From the NCBI GenBank assembly GCA_910588845.1, contig CAJURU010000023.1:1-11727 (forward strand): a DNA stretch of 11,727 nt. Reading direction: 5' to 3'. This document shows, piece by piece, positions 5,774 to 11,727 of the stretch. A program made the translations under genes and the position numbers. Every line of letters begins with the position of its first letter. Within the stretch, counting starts at the first letter, position 1. This DNA is from an uncultured Lachnospiraceae bacterium (GTDB lineage: Bacteria > Bacillota > Clostridia > Lachnospirales > Lachnospiraceae). The notes below the pieces were generated by a model. The model had not been told where the DNA came from and did no database searches. It saw only the letters and a list, made by a program, of their open reading frames with translations.

Positions 5774-7080
5774 CTTTAGGGAATTTGCACGAACATAATA
5801 CTATCATCAATATTATTCGCGTAATCCTGATTACCACTTTTACGCTGGGTATGATGTCAAGCCTGACATCCTTCAAATTCCATGTTAAAAAAGTATTGCT
5901 GTTGTTCGGCGTCTACCTTGTATGGATTGGCGTTTCCACAGGTGTCCTTCTGTATTTTGCAGGATTTTTTGCCTTTACCCGCTGTATGTTTTTTACCATT
6001 TCCGTGCCGGCTATCGCGCTCGCCTACTATATGGACTGCAACTCTCCCGCTCAGTCCGTATTTAACTATGCCACGCAGGTTTTGCTCTCTTATATAATGG
6101 CCATGATTATACTCTTAATCAACACGGCTGTCCACGGTAATGTCGGCAGCTATTTTGTGATCCTCAGCGTTACCTATATTCTTGTAATCCTCCTGGAATA
6201 CAGATACTTTAGAAAGCCTTTTTTAGAGCTGACAAAAGTTGTGCAGGTTGGTTGGGGCTCCCTGTCGCTAATTCCGGTATTTTTCAGTATGCTGATGCTT
6301 TTTATTGCAAACTTTCCAACTTACTATACCAAAGATCCCTTTCGTATTCTGTATATACTTGGAAACCTTATTTTGATACTGATCGTTTATTTTCTTGTCT
6401 ATCAGAGCATCCTGCGGCAATACCGCTACCAAATGCTCTCCCACCATAAAGACATTTTGACGCTGCAAATTTCCGCCATGGAAAAGCAGACCAGAAACAT
6501 ACATGCCGCTGAAGAAAAGTTAAAAATCCTGCGCCACGATATCCGGCATTTCTCCAACATCATGCAGACATGCCTGCACGACGGCTCCATAGAGGAGGCG
6601 AATCAGCTGTTGTCAGACCTGGAAGCCGCCGTCGGCAAAGTTGAGATAAAAACTTACTGTAACGATTCCATCATTAACTCTGTACTCGCTTTTTATCTGA
6701 ATCTTGCCGAAAGCGAGGGTGTCGAGGTGCAAACTTCTTTTATAGCTCCCCCTGCGGACAAATTTGATTCTTCGTCTTTTTCAGTGGTGCTTGCCAACGC
6801 GCTGGAAAATGCGCTGAACGCCTGCAAAGAGGAATCTGGACGGCGCGTCATCATGCTAAAAAGCCGCAATTTAAATGGGCAGTATCTTATGGAGTTGTCT
6901 AACACCTGCCGCAAAACCGTACGTTTTGACAAAGACGGAATGCCGATTTCGCAAAAAGGCATGGGACATGGCATTGGCACAAAAAGTATTCTCTTCTTCG
7001 CCAAGCAGACGCACTCCATGGTAAATTTCCAACAGGAGAACGGCTTCTTTACACTGCAAGTAATTGCCCATGCGCAATAG
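5770..7080 (+). CDS. GHKL sensor histidine kinase (AgrC/VirS-like)
   Basis: Membrane sensor kinase of 436 residues, cognate partner of the preceding regulator by the ATGA overlap. The N-terminal half (about 12-212) holds six or seven hydrophobic segments and no large extracellular domain, as in peptide- or small-molecule-sensing AgrC-type kinases. A helical linker (215-250) leads to the dimerisation/phosphoacceptor motif LRHDIRH (254-260), with His256 as the likely phosphorylated residue. The C-terminal GHKL ATPase domain (about 295-436) has the N box LANALENALNAC (341-352, Asn347) and the G box GMGHGIGTKSI (397-407). No agrB/agrD-like precursor or processing gene lies in the flanking sequence, so the ligand is either encoded elsewhere or not a cognate peptide. 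The gene converges on the minus-strand operon to its right. Confidence 0.93.
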   Translation: MTLGNLHEHNTIINIIRVILITTFTLGMMSSLTSFKFHVKKVLLLFGVYLVWIGVSTGVLLYFAGFFAFTRCMFFTISVPAIALAYYMDCNSPAQSVFNYATQVLLSYIMAMIILLINTAVHGNVGSYFVILSVTYILVILLEYRYFRKPFLELTKVVQVGWGSLSLIPVFFSMLMLFIANFPTYYTKDPFRILYILGNLILILIVYFLVYQSILRQYRYQMLSHHKDILTLQISAMEKQTRNIHAAEEKLKILRHDIRHFSNIMQTCLHDGSIEEANQLLSDLEAAVGKVEIKTYCNDSIINSVLAFYLNLAESEGVEVQTSFIAPPADKFDSSSFSVVLANALENALNACKEESGRRVIMLKSRNLNGQYLMELSNTCRKTVRFDKDGMPISQKGMGHGIGTKSILFFAKQTHSMVNFQQENGFFTLQVIAHAQ

Positions 7081-7116
7081 CGCCCATTCCTCTATACAGA
7101 TTCTTCCTTACAAGCG

Positions 7117-7138
7117 AACCCTGGGCACACCAAGGGTT
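7117..7138. terminator. Hairpin in the convergent gap, possible bidirectional terminator
   Basis: AACCCTGGG (7117-7125) and CCAAGGGTT (7130-7138) form a nine-base stem with one mismatch around a CACA loop. It lies in the 57-base gap between the convergent kinase and small-protein genes and touches the stop codon of the latter. Neither side has a clear T-tract, so it could be a weak or factor-assisted terminator for both transcripts. The stem is certain; the function is inferred. Confidence 0.4.
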
Positions 7139-7680
7139 TACTCCTCCATTATTCCTGCCAAAATCTCCATCGCACTGTTCAAGGATTCCCCCTCTAAGAG
7201 CAGTAAAATCGTGCTGCAAAGCACCTCGTAAATATTCATCAGCATCTCAATAATACTGACGCATTTTGCCAGCTCCGCTTCATCATCCAATTCCGTCAGC
7301 ATCGTATAACGGATACCGATAAGATGGCGCGCCTCCTGATCTCCTTCTCCCTGCATGTATAATATTTGTCCCACCGGCAGTCCCCGATTCAATTGATTGA
7401 TCATTTGATAGATGTTCAAGTCTGTAAAGGCTTGCGGATTTTCTTCCATAATGGGGTCTAATTCCAGCTGCCCATAATACTGCAAGACATCGCCGAACTC
7501 CGGCGCATGGACAAAGTTGCAGCTAATGTAGATACTTAAATCTTCCTCCATCTCAAGCCCCAGCAGCAGCGTGTCCATAGCGGCATGTTTTCCTTCCTCC
7601 AGAAACATGCTCTTAAATCCCTGCTTGCCGACATACTCATGTAATCTCTTTAAACCTTCCCGCAACTCTTGTTTATTCAT
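7138..7680 (-). CDS. YbjN/secretion-chaperone-like small acidic protein
   Basis: Acidic 180-residue soluble protein with no signal peptide or certain membrane segment. An N-terminal amphipathic helix (about 3-20) is followed by alternating strands: DLSIYISCNF, GQLELDP, a helix with NIYQMINQLNRGLPVGQILY (90-108), then IGIRYTML, and a long C-terminal helix (about 134-163) rich in Ile, Leu and Met. This helix-strand order, with a MINQLNRGLPVG-type helix leading into a strand, recalls YbjN and type III secretion chaperone folds, which bind partner proteins; I do not recognise a specific family. It starts 17 bases after the AAA+ ATPase stop with a strong AAGGAGG, so it is the third gene of that operon. 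A chaperone or adaptor for the large upstream protein or the ATPase is plausible but inferred from context. Confidence 0.75.
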   Translation of the reverse strand: MNKQELREGLKRLHEYVGKQGFKSMFLEEGKHAAMDTLLLGLEMEEDLSIYISCNFVHAPEFGDVLQYYGQLELDPIMEENPQAFTDLNIYQMINQLNRGLPVGQILYMQGEGDQEARHLIGIRYTMLTELDDEAELAKCVSIIEMLMNIYEVLCSTILLLLEGESLNSAMEILAGIMEE

Positions 7681-7697
7681 GTTTTCCTCCTTCCCAT

Positions 7698-9923
7698 TTA
7701 TCCTGGGTAGCTAAACTGTTTCTTATAGATATAATACTCTTTCAGCTCCGCTTTTCCAAGTATTTTCCCGGATTTTTCATATTCCTGCTGCAAAGCCTCC
7801 ATAATATGTTCCATACCGGTAATCTCCTGCCTGGAAGCCGCTATGAAAGCCGCGTTCAAGGCAATATTCTTGATGCTTGCGCCGGAGAGCTCAAAATTGT
7901 CCGCGAGATAGTCAATGTCAATATCTGCCGCCAGCGGCATCCGTCCCGGAAATACTTTTTGCCAGAGCTGTATGCGTTGTTCTCTCTGGGGAAAGGTAAA
8001 GCGGATGATAAATTTCATACGGCGTTTATAAGCATCGTCAAAATTCTGCATCAGGTTGGTGGCAAGAATCGTAATGCCGTCATACTCCTCCATCTTCTGC
8101 AACAGATAGGCGGTCTGCGCATTCGCGCTGATATCCCTGGCGTCCGTCACGTCGACGCGCTTTCCGAAAAGCACGTCCGCCTCGTCAAAAAAGAGGATGC
8201 TCCTGCTCTTTTTTACTTCATCAAAAATCTCCCGCAGATTTTTCTGTGTCTCACCGATATATTTCGACAACACGCCGGAGAGGTCCACCTTGTACAGTTC
8301 CAGATTCAGCTCTTTTGCCAGCACCTGCGCCGCCATCGTCTTACCAGTCCCCGGAGGCCCGGCAAACAACAGGGAAACGCCTCTGCCATAGGCGACTTTC
8401 TGTTCAAATCCCCATTCCTCATAGACCTTCCCGCGGCAGGTAACCTGCCCGCATGCCTGGCGCAGCAGTTCTTTGGCTCCCTCCTCCAACACCAAATCGT
8501 CCCAGGTATAAGCGGCGTTTACCCGGTTTGCGCGCTCCCCCAGCCGATGGGAAATTTTCTGCTGGCACGCACGGTACAGACAGGAGGCCGGAATCTTTGT
8601 TTTCCCCTGCGTCCGCGCTTCCTTACAGGCAGACTCCGCCGCCTCTTTTATCACCCCCGGGGAAAAATCAAACTGCGCCGCCAGACGGTCGAAAACCGTT
8701 TCCTCCCTTAGAGTTCCTCCGCCCGCTGCCAGAAAAGATTTCCAGAGCATACTCCGCTCCTGTATGGAGGGAAAACGCAGATAAAACTCTTCCAGCCCAT
8801 ACCCTTTGGGGTATTCTCCTTGCAAAATATCTTCTCCCGGCATTTCCTCCACCGTGAGAAATAAATAAGGGAAAAACAGAGACGCCCTGCGCAGGATATT
8901 CAAGGATATCTGCTGATTCTTGCGCTCTCCCAGCCAGATTGCTTCCCAGTGTTCCATTACCAGAAACGCTTTATTTAAAACGGCGCGCACCACGGCGTCG
9001 CAGATCATTTCTTCCATCTTATCTTCCTTCTGATAAGCAAGCGCCCGCAGATCCACAAAGAGTACGGCATGCCCCAAAATCCCCGCCGCCGTGATAATCT
9101 GCTTCTTTTTCCCGCTGCCATATGGTCCTCTTAACAGAAACAGACGCATTTCCTGCGCGCCCTCCTCTGCCTCCGGCAATGCCTGCAGGCGTTTTATCAT
9201 ACTTTGCAATACCGCCCGGTTAATATTGCATTCCTCTATCCCGGATTGTCCGGGAACAACTACATGATATTCAGTTTTTCTGTCCAGTAAATCCGCCTCA
9301 TAGAAAAACACAAAATGAATCAAATCTTTCCTCAGCTTGATCTGCCAGGACATCTCGCTTTCCTGCGTCATGGGCCTTGCGCCGAACACGCAGCATAGAA
9401 GTTCGCGGCGGGCAAATATGCGGTGAATAAGCGCATTTTGTACTTCCTCATCCATCGCATACATCTTGACGCACAGGTCGAGGGAAGGGTAACGCCAAGC
9501 AAGGTCGTCCTGAAGATAGGCAAACATGCGCTCAAATTCCCGGTTCAATTCCGGCGCTATGGCAAGGCAGGCAAGATACTGCTCAAATTCGGTAAGCCCC
9601 AGCCTGCGCAGCAAATAGGCAAACGGAAGCATCACGTCGCCTTCTTTTATCGTGCGGTAAGCCTTTTCATGGAATGCGCGCCACTGCATAAAGAGATTTT
9701 CCCGCTCCCTGCCATACGCATCGCACTCCATATGTGCAAACGGGTCCTGTAAAATATTGTCAAGCTCCTCTTTAAATAATTTCGTCTGATAAATATGACG
9801 AACGGAACCCTTCTCCGTTAAACGCACCGCATATTTCGTATAGAGGCTGATTTCTTTTCTCACCAGGGACAATAATTCCTGAAAATATTCCTCCTGTCCC
9901 GCAAACATCTTTCCACCATCCAT
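7698..9923 (-). CDS. Double AAA+ ATPase, eCIS Afp15-like
   Basis: Cytoplasmic AAA+ ATPase of 741 residues. The N-terminal helical region (about 1-180) contains LTEFEQYLACLAIAPELNRE followed by FERMFAYLQDD, closely resembling the region before the AAA domain of Afp15/PVC15-type ATPases of extracellular contractile injection systems. A first, degenerate P-loop domain follows: GPYGSGKKK (266-274), with Lys in place of the usual Ser/Thr, and no DE in its Walker B region (AFLVMEHWEAIW). The second domain is complete: Walker A GPPGTGKT (522-529), pore-loop-like KYIGE (554-558), Walker B ILFFDEAD (576-583), sensor-1 ATN (621-623), arginines 634-635 and sensor 2 GASIK (681-685). The ATG at 9923 has AGGAA almost touching it. 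Met6 (9908), preceded by GGTGG, is an alternative start. Gene order is large protein, ATPase, small protein, all on the minus strand. eCIS membership is likely, although no tail gene is inside the window. Confidence 0.85.
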   Translation of the reverse strand: MDGGKMFAGQEEYFQELLSLVRKEISLYTKYAVRLTEKGSVRHIYQTKLFKEELDNILQDPFAHMECDAYGRERENLFMQWRAFHEKAYRTIKEGDVMLPFAYLLRRLGLTEFEQYLACLAIAPELNREFERMFAYLQDDLAWRYPSLDLCVKMYAMDEEVQNALIHRIFARRELLCCVFGARPMTQESEMSWQIKLRKDLIHFVFFYEADLLDRKTEYHVVVPGQSGIEECNINRAVLQSMIKRLQALPEAEEGAQEMRLFLLRGPYGSGKKKQIITAAGILGHAVLFVDLRALAYQKEDKMEEMICDAVVRAVLNKAFLVMEHWEAIWLGERKNQQISLNILRRASLFFPYLFLTVEEMPGEDILQGEYPKGYGLEEFYLRFPSIQERSMLWKSFLAAGGGTLREETVFDRLAAQFDFSPGVIKEAAESACKEARTQGKTKIPASCLYRACQQKISHRLGERANRVNAAYTWDDLVLEEGAKELLRQACGQVTCRGKVYEEWGFEQKVAYGRGVSLLFAGPPGTGKTMAAQVLAKELNLELYKVDLSGVLSKYIGETQKNLREIFDEVKKSRSILFFDEADVLFGKRVDVTDARDISANAQTAYLLQKMEEYDGITILATNLMQNFDDAYKRRMKFIIRFTFPQREQRIQLWQKVFPGRMPLAADIDIDYLADNFELSGASIKNIALNAAFIAASRQEITGMEHIMEALQQEYEKSGKILGKAELKEYYIYKKQFSYPG

Positions 9924-9941
9924 TTCCTATTTTGTTTAAAA

Positions 9942-9957
9942 AAATATTCTAATATTT
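9942..9957. repeat. Perfect AT-only inverted repeat between putative cargo and ATPase genes
   Basis: AAATATT and AATATTT flank CT, giving a perfect seven-base all-AT inverted repeat directly after the stop codon of the large protein. On the minus strand it is followed by a run of T residues (TTTTT AAAC). It may act as a weak partial terminator lowering ATPase expression relative to the large protein, or may be chance in an AT-rich spacer. Confidence 0.35.
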
Positions 9958-11727
9958 CTATATTCCAGACACCAGCAGCTTGCGGAATTCTTCCGCGCTG
10001 TTGGCTTTCAAAACTGCTCCATAATCCACAAATGCCCCGCGAAGCTGGCCGTCTACCGCTTTATATTTATTCACCACGCCTTTCGCTTCTTCGGCTTTTT
10101 CCGGCGATGGTTTTGCCTCCAGGGACTCGGAAATTCCCTTTAATCCATATTTATCATCGTCTAAGCCATGGATAAGCCCCCAGAGCCTTCCCTTTATCAT
10201 ATCTGCCTCTTCATTATTCTGCTTCTTTTGGTTTGATTTGTCTATGCCCATCTTGGCAAGAGTGATCCCGCTTCCCACGAAACCGGAAATAATGCCCATC
10301 GTATTACCCGTGTTCTCCGCGTCTTTATTTTCGCTATCGCCGGCAGACACTCCGTTAGCAATGTTCGTGCCCAGCCCTATGGCATTCGCCACCAAGCCGG
10401 AAATTCCCATGAAAATACCTGATTTTATTTTTCCAATCATCCTGCATGAAGCAATATAACCGACAAGCTTATCTTTATCTTCATCTGAGACGTCCTCTCT
10501 CCTCAGCAGCATATTTGCCAGGCTCCGCCTCTCCTTTTTGCTTTGTTTGAGCTGTTTCGCCTGTTCCCTCTTCTGCTTGAGGCTGAGACGTTTTTTCTTC
10601 CCTCCTTCCCCTGTCGCTTCCTGTGCTGTCTGGGCTGCACTTGATGTCGTAGTGCTCTCGCCGGAATCTTCTTCGTCTTCTTCCTCCTCGCCTTCCTCTG
10701 CTTCACTGTACTTGGGGAGCACCGTATTCTCTATGTCCTCCCACCTTTTATTCTTTAGGGTCTTCATCATATTCAACTTTCCGCGGGCTTGCTTTAGTCC
10801 GTGGGCGCCCGAAATGAACCCGCTCGCCTGCGCAACGCTGCCTACAATCGCATTCAAGTATTTAAATACTGTTTTCGTCACACCCTGGAATTTTCCACTG
10901 AGGACAGTGATTGACTGCGCAATGCCAACTGCCTTTGATATCGTCATGGCAAAATCCGATACAAGGCCGATGCCGCTCATAACTCTGTTCATCTTACCTT
11001 TTATCGTCTTAAATTTCTTAAGTTTCTGCACAATCGTCTTTATGCCTGTCACCAGCCCTACCAGGTTGCTGACAAGCGCTACCGCCTGGCTGACAGTAGA
11101 CGTTTTATAGGTAGCATCCATTAGGGATGCCGAACCGCTCAACGCCCCCGCTAATTTAATCTTATCTGCGGTGGAATTAAAGGTGGAAGAATTAAAAAAG
11201 CGCTTAAACTTATTATCCGCCATGGGATTTTGCCCGCCTTTTTCCAGCTGCCGCGCCAGCACGACCGCCATATAAAGCTGTCCTCCACGCAGCTCATCCA
11301 CACTCTTCTTTACTGCCTGCGGCGTATCATCCTGCGCATGGTCGCCTTGTTCCGGCCCGGCTCCTGCCGGACTGCCCCCTCCCGGCCCGCTCCCTGCCGG
11401 TTTGCCTCCTCCCGGTCCGCTCCCTGTCGGCTTGGCTTCTTCCTGCGCTTTGGTTTCTTCTTTTTTGCCTCTTCTGCCTCTTCTTCTTTTCTCCCCCGTT
11501 TTCTTCTTTATCAGATCCTCCAACTTATCAAAAGGTTCGCCGCCCCGCGCCTTGCCGTCGTCCCCACGACGCTTTCCATCCATAGTATTTTGCATGAGCT
11601 GGGCCATTTCCACATTCAAATCATCGCTTGCCAACTTTTCTACGCTTGTCGTGGTACCTGCCCCCGAGCCGGCTGTATTATTTCCCCCGTCTTCTGCTTT
11701 ACCTCCCTCTGTTCCTTTTGTTTTATC
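9958..11727 (-). CDS. Large disordered/hydrophobic-helix protein, putative eCIS-associated cargo, 5' end outside window
   Basis: The frame is open to the right edge: the 31 codons before the TTG at 11634 contain no stop and encode a Gly/Thr/Lys-rich stretch. The start therefore lies outside, and 589 residues are visible. Numbered from that TTG, a disordered charged region (1-110) has a basic KRRRGRRGKK patch (49-58) and a ten-residue tandem repeat, GSGPGGGKPA-like (70-99). A Gly/Ala/Val-rich, membrane-active-looking helical region (about 155-280) includes AVALVSNLVGLVTGI and GSVAQASGFISG. An acidic run (311-326) and a Lys-rich coil (346-372) follow, then a second glycine-rich hydrophobic pair (403-465), then a soluble C-terminus. 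I recognise no family. It is the gene before an Afp15-like ATPase, so an injected cargo or pore-forming toxin is possible, but a structural accessory protein is equally open. Confidence 0.75.
   Translation of the reverse strand, partial: DKTKGTEGGKAEDGGNNTAGSGAGTTTSVEKLASDDLNVEMAQLMQNTMDGKRRGDDGKARGGEPFDKLEDLIKKKTGEKRRRGRRGKKEETKAQEEAKPTGSGPGGGKPAGSGPGGGSPAGAGPEQGDHAQDDTPQAVKKSVDELRGGQLYMAVVLARQLEKGGQNPMADNKFKRFFNSSTFNSTADKIKLAGALSGSASLMDATYKTSTVSQAVALVSNLVGLVTGIKTIVQKLKKFKTIKGKMNRVMSGIGLVSDFAMTISKAVGIAQSITVLSGKFQGVTKTVFKYLNAIVGSVAQASGFISGAHGLKQARGKLNMMKTLKNKRWEDIENTVLPKYSEAEEGEEEEDEEDSGESTTTSSAAQTAQEATGEGGKKKRLSLKQKREQAKQLKQSKKERRSLANMLLRREDVSDEDKDKLVGYIASCRMIGKIKSGIFMGISGLVANAIGLGTNIANGVSAGDSENKDAENTGNTMGIISGFVGSGITLAKMGIDKSNQKKQNNEEADMIKGRLWGLIHGLDDDKYGLKGISESLEAKPSPEKAEEAKGVVNKYKAVDGQLRGAFVDYGAVLKANSAEEFRKLLVSGI
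11338..11427 (-). repeat. Three 30-base in-gene tandem repeats encoding a Gly/Pro decapeptide
   Basis: Three consecutive 30-base units encode TGSGPGGGKP, AGSGPGGGSP and AGAGPEQGDH. The first two are nearly identical in DNA and the third has drifted. They form a flexible Gly/Pro linker between the basic N-terminal region and the folded part of the large protein. Copy number may vary by slippage among strains. Confidence 0.8.

Noticed and set aside
7806..8711. Long plus-strand open frame (301 codons) opposite the ATPase gene
   Set aside because: It lies wholly antisense to a well-supported AAA+ gene, has no ribosome binding site or recognisable domain, and its composition is that of a reversed codon pattern.
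10538..11110. Plus-strand open frame (190 codons) with serine-rich and hydrophobic stretches
   Set aside because: It is the antisense shadow of the acidic and hydrophobic parts of the large minus-strand protein; the serine run is the reverse complement of Glu/Asp codons.
11632..11634. TTG as start of the large right-hand protein
   Set aside because: There is no ribosome binding site, and the frame stays open through another 31 codons to the window edge, so the real start lies outside.

Overview
The window looks like low-to-moderate GC Firmicutes DNA, most probably a gut clostridium of the Lachnospiraceae type. This rests on strong AGGAGG-type ribosome binding sites, a Tn916-family integrase, an ECF sigma factor start typical of that group, an AgrC/AgrA-like GHKL/LytTR pair and a CcpA-type cre site. 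No rRNA, tRNA or CRISPR array was seen, and no species can be named from this sequence alone.

Layout, left to right. (1) 1 to about 1135 is the int-proximal end of a Tn916-family integrative conjugative element: the integrase (its N-terminal arm-binding domain lies outside the window), then about 150 bases of non-coding terminal DNA with short direct repeats and a hairpin. (2) The element abuts the first ~32 codons of an ECF sigma factor gene on the minus strand (1228 down to about 1133). The element therefore appears to have inserted into that gene and cut it in two. A near-perfect cre operator lies in its promoter region. (3) 1332-2240 (minus) is an AT-rich gene for a TIR-domain protein with a C-terminal beta-sandwich. 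Its first TIR strand and helix are missing, so it may be a decayed or mis-started defence-type effector. (4) 2368-4740 (minus) is an ion and stress membrane cluster: a ClC-family ion transporter, a DUF308/HdeD-like membrane protein and a minimal two-TM potassium channel, ending in a probable terminator. (5) 5030-7080 (plus) is a divergent two-component pair, a LytTR response regulator followed by a GHKL histidine kinase, with start and stop codons overlapping. Three helically phased ATCCC(C)AA repeats lie in the divergent promoter region. (6) 7138-11727 (minus) is a three-gene operon: a large disordered/hydrophobic protein running off the right edge, a double AAA+ ATPase resembling the Afp15-type ATPase of extracellular contractile injection systems (eCIS), and a small YbjN/secretion-chaperone-like protein. 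I infer that this is the distal end of an eCIS locus whose structural genes lie to the right of the window.

How the parts may work together. The ATPase, the putative cargo and the putative chaperone would form the loading/assembly end of the injection system. The LytTR/GHKL pair converges on this operon and diverges from the ion cluster, so its signal and targets are open; no autoinducer peptide gene is visible next to it. The TIR gene and the element end make the left third an accessory, transfer-prone region.
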